Shown: positions 1-5,984 of the stretch, one piece after another
Layout: every line of letters begins with the position of its first letter
Numbering within the stretch: the stretch's first letter is position 1
Assembly: GCA_013375355.1 (NCBI GenBank)
Contig: JABXJV010000422.1
Coordinates: 1 to 16,187, forward strand
Reading direction: 5' to 3'
Source of the DNA: Candidatus Helarchaeota archaeon
GTDB taxonomy: Archaea > Asgardarchaeota > Lokiarchaeia > Helarchaeales > JABXJV01
DNA: 16,187 nt
The notes under the pieces: model-generated
The model's database searches: none
Told to the model about the DNA's origin: nothing
Seen by the model: the letters and a program-made list of their open reading frames with translations, nothing else
Translations under genes and position numbers: made by a program

Positions 1-378
1 AACACAAATCTTTTGAGAATATTAACTAAATCTCGTGATACTGCTCGCACGATTTATGATAATTTTAAATCGAAGGATGTAACCTATAAATTAATCATCG
101 GATGTCAACCCTCTGAAAAAAATGAGGCCCTTCAATGGATTAGTTCTCATCCGGAAAAGCCAAGTCCAAAACATGATGTCCGAATATTAGAAGAAAAACT
201 TGGTGTAAGCGATCAAATTTTCGGGATTTTTGCCCGTGATAAGATTATATTATTTTATAAAGATCCTGTTAACCCTCAAAAATTCTTAACTTCGCTTTTT
301 ATGACAAATACACCGTTATATAATGAACTACATATATTATTCACAAAATTATGGGATGAATCCGAGAAAATTCCCTAG
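1..378 (+). CDS. 3' part of a probable transcription regulator (TrmB-like effector domain), 5' end outside window
   Basis: The reading frame is open from the first base, so this is the C-terminal part of a longer gene. A TTG at 13 is possible as a start but has no visible ribosome site. The visible 125 residues contain alternating strands and helices and end in a segment (TNTPLYNELHILFTKLWDES) that resembles the end of effector domains in archaeal TrmB-like and related winged-helix regulators, where a final helix often ends with a Leu-Trp-x-x-Ser-like motif. No DNA-binding domain is visible; it would lie upstream. It could equally be a stand-alone sensory domain. It lies 116 bp upstream of the nitroreductase gene in the same direction and could regulate it, but that is only proximity. 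Confidence 0.6.
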   Translation, partial: NTNLLRILTKSRDTARTIYDNFKSKDVTYKLIIGCQPSEKNEALQWISSHPEKPSPKHDVRILEEKLGVSDQIFGIFARDKIILFYKDPVNPQKFLTSLFMTNTPLYNELHILFTKLWDESEKIP

Positions 379-399
379 GGTAAAACAAAGAACCGAAAA

Positions 400-417
400 T
401 CTACTATAAAAAGTAGA
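400..417 (+). promoter_or_regulatory. Perfect inverted repeat enclosing a TATA-like element upstream of cassette A
   Basis: TCTACT and AGTAGA (six bases each) flank the six bases ATAAAA, so the dyad surrounds CTATAAAA, a good archaeal TATA-box candidate. The next gene starts at 495, which would give a leader of about 60-70 nt. A symmetric site over a TATA box is a plausible operator, for example for the ribbon-helix-helix-like protein of the same operon. That role is inference; AT-rich spacers produce short dyads by chance. Confidence 0.35.
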
Positions 418-494
418 ATAAATATATTAATTTCAATCACGGGGTTAAAAAATAGATTAATTTAATTTATTCAACCTTTAGTGAGGATTATATA

Positions 495-1928
495 ATGGAC
501 ATACAAGAAATGGACGTTTGGGAAGCGCTATATGGGCGTAGAAGTACAAGGCGATTCAAAACTGACAATGGGAAGCCCCTGCCAGTTCCTACCGAGCATA
601 TAGAAAAAATTCTCGAAAGCATACGGTGGGCGGCTAGTCCTTCGAATTTGCAACCTTGGAGATTCATATTAATTAAAAGTGATGAAATGCGAAATCTTTT
701 AGGGGAATTCGGACGTGAAATGGCACGCTTAATTTTCGGAGCCAGTGCTGAAATCTTTTTCGGGCATCTTTGGTATGTCCCACCCGCAAATCGACCTAAA
801 ATCGCGGAATATACTCAAACTGGAATGCTCTGGGAATATCCTAAACAAGCAAATTTTATCCTTGTACCTTGCATTTCTCGAAGTTGTTGGATAAATTCAT
901 ATGCAACGGCTTATTCACAAGACAATATGTGGTCGATCTCTGCTGGTATGGCAATACAGAACGCATGGTTAACTATTTACTCCCTTGGGCTTGGTGCAGG
1001 ATTTAATGCTATGCCTTTAAGTGATGCACGACGTCGAGAACTTTTTAGTGAACTTATGGCAATACCTAGAAGTTGGATTCCTGCTGGAGCCTTTGCAATT
1101 GGAGTCCCGGAACACCCCCGAATGGTAGGTCCTTCCAGGGGGGCCTTTGAAGCTTTAGCATTTGAGGAACAATGGGGAAAGCCTCTTATTAGAATCGGTT
1201 ATAAAGATAAATACGAAGTTGGAGAGCTTCCTAGAGTTTCTTTGTCTGAAGCAATCCATAAGAGAAGATCAATTAGAAAATTCAAAGATGAGCCAGTACC
1301 TGATTGGAAGCTTGAGAAAATTTTAGATGTTATTAAATGGTGTCCCAATCCTGAAAATCTAAATAATTTTAGATTTATTGTAATAAAAAAACAAGACACA
1401 AAAGATATGATTACGAAATTTTGTGAAGAATATGCTACATTAGCATATCGAATGGGAAATTTTGAAATCACACAGAAATATTTTGATTCACTTAATATAA
1501 AACGAGAGGACCAATTAAAACATTTAGATGAACACAGAAAAGAGGGTTGGAAATATCCATCGGAATGTGATACTATTATCATCCCATGTTATTCAAGAAC
1601 TTCATGGTTTGAATATCCCGGAAGTATTGCTGGTGGAATTGAACATATCTGGGCAACTGCTTTAGGAGCAGGTTTGCAAAATATGTGGCTTACTACCCAT
1701 ACATTAGGTTTAGGAGGCGCTTTTTGTGTCTTCCCACTAGGAGATATTCGTAGACAAGAAATTTTATGTGATTATTTAGGTATTCCACGCTCGTGGGAAC
1801 CTACTGGAGCCTTTTGTATTGGAGTGCCAGATGAAAATCCAAACCCTCCAAAACGATTACCAATCTCATCATATGTGTTTAAAGAAATTTGGGGAAATCG
1901 ATATGAACCCGAATTTATTAAAGATTAG
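495..1928 (+). CDS. Tandem (two-domain) nitroreductase-family flavoprotein, cassette A
   Basis: Two nitroreductase-like domains are fused in 477 residues. Domain 1 (about 7-230) has the FMN-phosphate motif RRSTRRF at 15-21 and SNLQPWRF at 50-57. Domain 2 (about 245-477) repeats them as RRSIRKF at 257-263 and ENLNNFRF at 287-294. Both have the later GLGAGF/GLGGAF segment and end near W-G. Family members are usually about 200-250 residues and form homodimers with FMN at the interface, so the fusion probably forms an intramolecular pseudo-dimer. Both domains carry an insertion with a conserved WEYP/WKYP stretch and a Cys-containing strand (VPC/IPC). ATG 495 follows GAGGAT at a good distance. It is cytosolic, with no signal peptide. 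It starts an operon with three small genes at 8-11 nt spacing. The substrate is unknown; reduction or oxidation of a hydrophobic compound is inferred from the SCP2-like neighbours. Confidence 0.85.
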   Translation: MDIQEMDVWEALYGRRSTRRFKTDNGKPLPVPTEHIEKILESIRWAASPSNLQPWRFILIKSDEMRNLLGEFGREMARLIFGASAEIFFGHLWYVPPANRPKIAEYTQTGMLWEYPKQANFILVPCISRSCWINSYATAYSQDNMWSISAGMAIQNAWLTIYSLGLGAGFNAMPLSDARRRELFSELMAIPRSWIPAGAFAIGVPEHPRMVGPSRGAFEALAFEEQWGKPLIRIGYKDKYEVGELPRVSLSEAIHKRRSIRKFKDEPVPDWKLEKILDVIKWCPNPENLNNFRFIVIKKQDTKDMITKFCEEYATLAYRMGNFEITQKYFDSLNIKREDQLKHLDEHRKEGWKYPSECDTIIIPCYSRTSWFEYPGSIAGGIEHIWATALGAGLQNMWLTTHTLGLGGAFCVFPLGDIRRQEILCDYLGIPRSWEPTGAFCIGVPDENPNPPKRLPISSYVFKEIWGNRYEPEFIKD

Positions 1929-1939
1929 GAGGAATTAAT

Positions 1940-2179
1940 TTGGAAGAATTAAAATTAGAAATACCTGTAAAAATTAAAGAAGATTTAGAAAAAATTGCCA
2001 AAGATAGTGGACTTAGCTTAAAGAGATTATGTGAATTAATTCTAACCATGTTTCCTGAGGATGGAAAAATATATTGGGGAAACTGGTATTCTGGAGGTAA
2101 AGGAGCAAGGCGTTTTATCGTAGAATGGCCGAAATTCTCATCGCCTGTCCTAACTTTAAAAAAGGAGGAATTAACTTAG
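1940..2179 (+). CDS. Ribbon-helix-helix-like small protein, cassette A
   Basis: 79 residues. The first 40 fit a ribbon-helix-helix (CopG/Arc-like) pattern: a short basic/hydrophobic strand (LKLEIPV), helix A (KEDLEKIAKDSG) and helix B (SLKRLCELILTMF). Such proteins bind DNA as dimers through the N-terminal strand. The C-terminal half is not typical of CopG proteins and is shared with the cassette B homologue at 5094: G-K-[IV]-Y-x-G-x-W, then a Gly-rich turn, an Arg, and P-K-[FY]-S-S-x-V. It may be a ligand-sensing or protein-contact extension. The TTG start is supported by GGAGG seven to eight bases upstream, just after the preceding stop. The likely role is operon regulator; a structural subunit of the flavoenzyme cannot be excluded. 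Confidence 0.75.
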   Translation: MEELKLEIPVKIKEDLEKIAKDSGLSLKRLCELILTMFPEDGKIYWGNWYSGGKGARRFIVEWPKFSSPVLTLKKEELT

Positions 2180-2189
2180 AGGTGATATA

Positions 2190-2453
2190 ATGTCTGAATG
2201 GTTAGGGAAACCAAAATTATCCAAAAAAGATATTGAAGAATATCAACCCATGTTACCAAAGTATTTCCCCGCTCTTACCAAATATTTCGTGGATAACCAA
2301 AAATTCCGAATTAACTTAATTCTAGAATACGATTTCGCTGAAGAATTCATTAAAACCGTTGAAAAAGTTTATGGCGAATCCTTAAATCCCTTAAATGTTA
2401 GAAAAGCAGCGATGGAAGCTTTGGAAAATTGGGTTAAAGAGAAATCTAAGTAG
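2190..2453 (+). CDS. Small conserved cassette protein (87 aa), possible second ribbon-helix-helix-like protein
   Basis: I do not recognise the family. The N-terminus (MSEWLGKPKL) and the segment ending KYFVDNQK are strongly conserved with the cassette B copy at 5345; about half the residues match by eye. The second half reads as strand (FRINLILEY), helix (DFAEEFIKTVEKVYG) and helix (NVRKAAMEALENWVKE). This could be a ribbon-helix-helix fold, since the last helix resembles the end of CopG/VapB-type proteins. The ATG follows GAGGTGAT and lies 10 nt after the preceding stop, so the genes are co-transcribed. No catalytic motif, membrane segment or cysteine pair is present. It may pair with the 79-residue protein or be a small subunit of the nitroreductase. 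Confidence 0.75.
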   Translation: MSEWLGKPKLSKKDIEEYQPMLPKYFPALTKYFVDNQKFRINLILEYDFAEEFIKTVEKVYGESLNPLNVRKAAMEALENWVKEKSK

Positions 2454-2461
2454 GGATAAAC

Positions 2462-2842
2462 ATGATAACTGATGATGATATGGGTGATATGTTAAAAGAA
2501 TTAACTAATCTAATTAATGCTAAAGACAGGACCAAGAATAAAATTAAAGAATGGATTGGCTCCTACTTTGGCAAGATAATTAGCTGGGACTTCGGAAAGA
2601 AAAGCTTCCATATTGTATTTATGAAAGACGGCTCCGCAAAATTTGGCAAAGGTGAATACCCTGCTTCGGAAACAATTATTCTAACGGACCCTGAGACTTG
2701 GGTAGGCGTTTGTTCATTGAAAACTGACTTTAGAAAAGCTTCAGAACAAGGTAAGCTTTGGTTACGAGGTAATTTCCATGAAATGATGAAATTTCAAGAT
2801 ATCTGTGGAAAATTCATTCTCAAACTTGCGCAAAAATATTAA
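2462..2842 (+). CDS. Single SCP2-like (sterol carrier protein 2) domain protein, cassette A
   Basis: 126 residues, with an N-terminal helix (about 5-33) and then a beta-rich core and C-terminal helices in the order seen in SCP2 domains. Strands include FHIVFMKDGSAKFGKGEYP, then a helix-turn (TDPETWVGVCSLKTDFRKASEQG) and the closing KLWLRGNFHEMMKFQ, which resembles the G-x-[LI]-x-[IV]-x-G-[DN] ending of the family. SCP2 domains form a hydrophobic tunnel that carries lipids or other apolar compounds. This is the last gene of cassette A, 8 nt after the previous stop, and is followed by a poly-T end. The homologue at 5601 shares the LTN-x-IN start and the GEYPA segment. The SCP2 call is by pattern; a structure search would settle it. 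Confidence 0.75.
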   Translation: MITDDDMGDMLKELTNLINAKDRTKNKIKEWIGSYFGKIISWDFGKKSFHIVFMKDGSAKFGKGEYPASETIILTDPETWVGVCSLKTDFRKASEQGKLWLRGNFHEMMKFQDICGKFILKLAQKY

Positions 2843-2848
2843 CTTTCA

Positions 2849-2864
2849 TTTTTTTTAATTTTTT
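2849..2864 (+). terminator. Poly-T transcription end of cassette A
   Basis: A run of eight T, two A and six T lies directly after the SCP2-like gene's stop. Archaeal RNA polymerase stops at such T tracts without needing a hairpin. A TATA-like element of the next gene follows at once, so this marks an operon boundary. Confidence 0.5.
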
Positions 2865-2865
2865 C

Positions 2866-2873
2866 TTTATAAA
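2866..2873 (+). promoter_or_regulatory. TATA box of the double-SCP2 gene
   Basis: TTTATAAA matches the archaeal TATA consensus. It lies 43 bases before the ATG at 2916, so transcription would start near 2895-2900 and leave a leader of about 20 nt. Confidence 0.5.
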
Positions 2874-2915
2874 CCTTTAATTTATACTCAATTCGTAAAG
2901 AGTGCAATAGATAAA

Positions 2916-3722
2916 ATGAAGTACTATGATTTGATTGCTTCACGAATGCTGATGTGTGTTATTCTATATTCTATAAGTGAATTAAGCAAATACAATAATG
3001 AAGTAAAAAATAGAATTAAAGATCATCAGTTAAATATTCAATTTTCAGTTGAAGACGGACCTATTGAATATCTAGAAATAAAAAATGATAAAATCTTATT
3101 TGAAAGACGCAAAAAATTAACTAGTTTTGATGCAAGAATTCATTTTAAAGATGAAAAGGCTTTTCTAAAAATCTTAAAAAAAGAGCAAATTAATTTTAAA
3201 CAATTATTATCAGAAGGAAAAATAGAAATTAATGAAGATCCTAAATATGAAAATATATGTGTAGACCTTCTGAATCTTGCTTTACCTTATGCTAATTATA
3301 CTAAAGGTGAAAATTTATCTGCTGAAGATGAACTTGTTGTTGTAAAAATTTTAATGTATGCCATGTTGTCAGGATTCCAAGAAATTTCAGAAGTAGATGA
3401 AAATGTTCAAACTGAAATGAAAGGGACAAGTGTGATAGTTCAATTTAACATAACTAACGGTCCTCAATGTTACTATTATTTTAATGATGGGACTTTCACT
3501 GGATTTATGGATGTTCAACATCCTAATCCCACTGTAAACATTGTTATGAGTGATTTAAAATCCGCCCTCGCTCTCCTAACTGGTCAAGGCAATGCTACGC
3601 GTATGTTAATAAAAGGTACCATCCAAATAGAAGGAGACACTGCACATGCAGCGAAATTAATGAGTCTTCAAGAATTAATTAGTGATTATCAAGATTATAT
3701 AAAAGCAAAAAGAAGAAAATAG
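2916..3722 (+). CDS. Double SCP2-like domain protein, copy 1
   Basis: 268 residues formed by an internal duplication. Each half has an N-terminal helix (ILYSISELSKY in half 1, AMLSGFQEISEV in half 2), a strand pair (LNIQFSVEDGPIEYLEI and VIVQFNITNGPQCYYYF), then F/H-x-D-rich strands, a helix and a closing segment. Half 2 (about 140-268) is the better SCP2 match: PNPTVNIVMSD, ALLTGQGNATRMLIKGTIQIEGD, then helices. Half 1 (about 1-130) is diverged but aligns. The likely role is binding or transfer of a hydrophobic ligand in the cytosol; no catalytic residues are evident. It has its own TATA box and no strong ribosome site, consistent with a short leader. The next gene is a tandem paralogue, about 60% identical by eye. 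It sits between the two nitroreductase cassettes. Confidence 0.8.
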   Translation: MKYYDLIASRMLMCVILYSISELSKYNNEVKNRIKDHQLNIQFSVEDGPIEYLEIKNDKILFERRKKLTSFDARIHFKDEKAFLKILKKEQINFKQLLSEGKIEINEDPKYENICVDLLNLALPYANYTKGENLSAEDELVVVKILMYAMLSGFQEISEVDENVQTEMKGTSVIVQFNITNGPQCYYYFNDGTFTGFMDVQHPNPTVNIVMSDLKSALALLTGQGNATRMLIKGTIQIEGDTAHAAKLMSLQELISDYQDYIKAKRRK

Positions 3723-3763
3723 TTTTTAATTTCTTAATAAAATAATGTGTTTGTAGATTAAAA

Positions 3764-4582
3764 ATGAATTACTATGACTTAATTACCTCACATATGGTAT
3801 TAGATACTATCTTATATACAATTAGTGAATTAAGCAAATATACTGATAAAGTAAAAAGTAGAATAAAAGACATACAATTAAATATTCAATTTTCGGTTGA
3901 AGAGGGACCTATTGAATACTTAGAAATAAAAGACAACGAAATATCTTTTGAAAGACGAAAAAAAATGCCTAATTGTGGTGCAAAAATTCATTTTAAAGAT
4001 CACAATACTTTTTTTAAAATATTAAAAAGAGAGCAGCTTAATTTTAAGCAATTAGAATCAGAAGGAAAAATAAAAATTGATGAAGTGCCCGAATACAAGG
4101 ATATATGTGTAGACCTTCTAAATTTAGCTATACCTTATTCCAATTATACTTCTGTTGATGAATTATCTCCTCAAGATGAATATATTCTGGCAAAAACCTT
4201 ACTATATGGTCACCTAATTGGATTTCAAGAAATTGCAGAGGTTGATGAAAACGTTCAAATTGAGATGAAGGGCGTAAATGTGGTAATTCAATTTAATATA
4301 ATTGATGGTCCTAAATGTTATTTTCATTTTAATGACGGATCTTTCTTGGGGGATATGGATGTTGAATATCCTAATCCTGCTGTAACTATTACAATGAGCG
4401 ACAATAAATCGGCTATAGCTCTTTTTTCTGGTCAGGGTAATGCTACTCGCATGTATATCAAAGGCGACATCCAGATAAAAGGAGATTATTCAGATGCGAC
4501 GAAATTAATTAGTCTAAGAGAACTTGTGAGTGGATATCAAGATTATGTAAGGGCAAAAAGTCGCAGTTCTGTGAAATTTTGA
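3764..4582 (+). CDS. Double SCP2-like domain protein, copy 2
   Basis: 272 residues, a tandem paralogue of the preceding gene with the same two-half layout. Closely matching blocks include ISELSKY, QLNIQFSVE-x-GPIEYLEIK, ICVDLLNLA, AEVDENVQ-x-EMKG and GQGNATRM-x-IKG. The second half (about 142-265) carries the clearest SCP2-like end (YIKGDIQIKGD followed by two helices). Differences lie in surface loops and in residues next to the strands, so ligand preference may differ between copies. The 41-nt spacer from copy 1 is AT-rich and has no strong promoter, so the two are probably co-transcribed. A hairpin-plus-T terminator candidate follows. It is probably a cytosolic hydrophobic-ligand carrier; the ligand is unknown. 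Confidence 0.8.
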   Translation: MNYYDLITSHMVLDTILYTISELSKYTDKVKSRIKDIQLNIQFSVEEGPIEYLEIKDNEISFERRKKMPNCGAKIHFKDHNTFFKILKREQLNFKQLESEGKIKIDEVPEYKDICVDLLNLAIPYSNYTSVDELSPQDEYILAKTLLYGHLIGFQEIAEVDENVQIEMKGVNVVIQFNIIDGPKCYFHFNDGSFLGDMDVEYPNPAVTITMSDNKSAIALFSGQGNATRMYIKGDIQIKGDYSDATKLISLRELVSGYQDYVRAKSRSSVKF

Positions 4583-4648
4583 TTTGATTCTTATCTTTAG
4601 GAAATCGCTAATTCATTCTTTAATTAAGAAATTGGCTGAAAAAAATTG

Positions 4649-4673
4649 AAAAAAAAGTAAGTTCCTTTTTTTT
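4649..4673 (+). terminator. Hairpin-type terminator candidate after the double-SCP2 pair
   Basis: Eight A (4649-4656), a nine-base spacer and eight T (4666-4673) can fold into an A-U stem ending in the T tract. This is about 70-90 bases after the stop of the second SCP2-like gene. Confidence 0.4.
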
Positions 4674-4715
4674 GACTTATCTTTCGTTAAATAATCAAAT
4701 TTCTAATATCTAGAT

Positions 4716-4904
4716 TTATCCAAAACTTGATAAAGACCTTGTTAACACCTTTGATAGCCCTTTATGAACACCGTCCCAATAGATTTTAATTTTTTTCTTT
4801 CCGAAAGATCCAATTTTAAAACCGCTTCCCGCTTCATAATCGATTTGAACATACCAACCTCTAGTAGGAGATGCTCCTATCCGGATGGTTCCCGAAGTTT
4901 TTAA
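4716..4904 (-). pseudogene. 5'-truncated remnant of an unknown gene, antisense to its neighbours
   Basis: On the minus strand an open stretch of 62 codons ends in TAA at 4718-4716 and begins right after an in-frame TAA at 4907-4905. It contains no ATG, and no GTG or TTG near its 5' end. The translation looks protein-like, with strand patterns such as GWYVQIDYEAGSGFKIGSFG and KIKIYWDGVHKGLSKVLT. GC rises in just this stretch compared with its very AT-rich flanks. This fits the surviving C-terminal end of a lost gene. I do not recognise the family, and it is not an obvious copy of any gene in the window. A chance open stretch or a structured RNA is the alternative. Confidence 0.4.
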
Positions 4905-5093
4905 TTATTAATAAAAAAATATTTTTAATTATTTTTTTTAAATTTTATCTTATATTCCATTTAAAATTTGTGATATCTGAAAGTATCTATAATATTATTC
5001 CTTCTTTTTGTTAGAAAAAAATTAATACTAGTTATTTCAAAAAATGATTACGAAGTTTATCTAAATATTTTATAAAAAATAAGGTGTTTTTAA

Positions 5094-5333
5094 TTGGTAC
5101 AAACTTTAAATATAGAAATTGACGATGATGCGATGAAAAAATTGAAAGAAATGGCAGATAAAACTGGAATCAACATTTCAAGGATGTGTAGACATATTTT
5201 GGAAGAATTTACATATCAAGGAAAAGTTTACGGTGGACTTTGGAACGAAGGACCTGGTAAAAGAATATTAATCGATTATCCTAAATATTCTTCGAGAGTT
5301 ATTAAATTAACAAATGCGCAATTGAAAGGATAG
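5094..5333 (+). CDS. Ribbon-helix-helix-like small protein, cassette B
   Basis: 79 residues, the same length as the cassette A homologue at 1940. The N-terminal strand is LNIEID; helix A is AMKKLKEMADKTG and helix B NISRMCRHILEEF, which fits a CopG/Arc-like ribbon-helix-helix domain. The C-terminal half repeats the cassette-specific pattern GKVYGGLWNEG, then R-I-L-I-D-Y-P-K-Y-S-S-R-V. It also starts with TTG, here with AAGGTG eight bases upstream. As first gene of the operon it may regulate the transcript. The 11-nt gap to the next gene implies co-transcription. Confidence 0.75.
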   Translation: MVQTLNIEIDDDAMKKLKEMADKTGINISRMCRHILEEFTYQGKVYGGLWNEGPGKRILIDYPKYSSRVIKLTNAQLKG

Positions 5334-5344
5334 GAGGGTTTGAA

Positions 5345-5596
5345 ATGAGTCAATGGTTAGGTTTACCTAAAATAAAAAAGGAAGATATTGAAAAGTGGCA
5401 ACCAACATTTGTAGAGAATTTTCCTGTATTGGCAAAATATTTCGTAGATGATCAAAAACTAAGAGTGACTATCGTTATGGAATATGATATGGCAGATAAA
5501 TTTATCGCTAAAATAAAGAAAAAATACAAGAAAGCAGTTCCATCTACAATTCATAAGGCTGCCCTAGAAGCTATTGAAGATTGGCTTAAAAAGTGA
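5345..5596 (+). CDS. Small conserved cassette protein (83 aa), cassette B
   Basis: Homologue of the 87-residue protein at 2190. Shared blocks are MS-[EQ]-WLG-x-PK, KYFVD-[ND]-QK-[FL]-R, EYD-[FM]-A and the last helix KAA-[ML]-EA-[IL]-E-[ND]-W-[LV]-K. The latter half again reads strand-helix-helix (RVTIVMEYD; ADKFIAKIKKKY; STIHKAALEAIEDWLKK). Function is unknown; a second ribbon-helix-helix-like protein or an enzyme accessory subunit is possible. The ATG is well supported by AGGAGG upstream. The stop is 4 nt from the next start, so translation of the two may be coupled. Confidence 0.75.
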   Translation: MSQWLGLPKIKKEDIEKWQPTFVENFPVLAKYFVDDQKLRVTIVMEYDMADKFIAKIKKKYKKAVPSTIHKAALEAIEDWLKK

Positions 5597-5600
5597 TTAA

Positions 5601-5975
5601 ATGTCTGTTGATCAATTAAAAAAGATATTAATTGGGTTAACTAATGCAATAAATTCTAAACCAGATGCTAGAAAAATGGTTGATGAATGGATTGCCATTC
5701 AATACGGAAAGGTTATTGGTTGGAAAGTAAGATATGAAAATCAAGAACATAATTTCCACATGGTATTTACTAAAAAAGATGGTGTTAAATTCATTATTGG
5801 GGAATATCCTGCTTGTGATATGATGTTTATAGGAGATCTTGATACTATTTTGGGAATTATGACTGGTAAGAAAAAAACTACAACAGAACTAAAGAGTAAA
5901 AACCTTAAAGTTTATGGAAGTCTACATGAAGGTTTAAATTTAGGAAAAATAATGAGGGTGGCTTTTATAAAATAG
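5601..5975 (+). CDS. Single SCP2-like domain protein, cassette B
   Basis: 124 residues, homologous to the 126-residue protein at 2462. Shared features are the N-terminal helix with LTN-A-IN, the D-E-W-I turn, FH-[IM]-VF-x-K-x-DG, the GEYPAC/GEYPAS segment and a closing strand and helix (LKVYGSLHEGLNLGKI). It is probably a carrier for a hydrophobic ligand, acting with the flavoprotein encoded 9 nt downstream. No signal peptide, membrane helix or catalytic motif is seen. The middle (GIMTGKKKTTTELKSKN) is more basic than in the A copy, which may change partner or ligand. The ATG lies 4 nt after the previous stop and has only a weak ribosome site (GTGATT). Confidence 0.75.
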   Translation: MSVDQLKKILIGLTNAINSKPDARKMVDEWIAIQYGKVIGWKVRYENQEHNFHMVFTKKDGVKFIIGEYPACDMMFIGDLDTILGIMTGKKKTTTELKSKNLKVYGSLHEGLNLGKIMRVAFIK

Positions 5976-5984
5976 GTGATAAGA

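Larger units (their letters stand above)
4583..5093. other. 511-bp spacer before cassette B
   Basis: Plus-strand gene-free region. It holds a terminator candidate (4649-4673), an antisense coding remnant (4716-4904), and very AT-rich sequence from 4905 to cassette B. Two TATA-like sites are visible on the plus strand: around 4988-4995 (TATAATAT), which would give a leader of about 70 nt, and 5068-5076 (TTTTATAAA), which is too close to the start at 5094 to transcribe its ribosome site. No RNA gene was recognised. Confidence 0.6.

Noticed and set aside
1199..1582. 127-codon minus-strand frame inside the cassette A nitroreductase
   Set aside because: It lies fully within a well-supported gene, and its translation shows no domain pattern.
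1940..2453. The two small genes as a toxin-antitoxin pair
   Set aside because: Neither protein has a nuclease or other toxin pattern; they are embedded with enzyme and SCP2-like genes in both cassettes.
4863..4877. A 15-base stretch (AGTAGGAGATGCTCC) shared between the spacer remnant and the cassette B nitroreductase at about 7286-7300
   Set aside because: No similarity extends beyond it, the reading strands differ, and a match of this length in 16 kb can arise by chance.
4865..4879. TAGGAG-ATG-CTCCTA hairpin in the spacer
   Set aside because: The loop is only three bases, and the sequence is explained as part of the antisense coding remnant.
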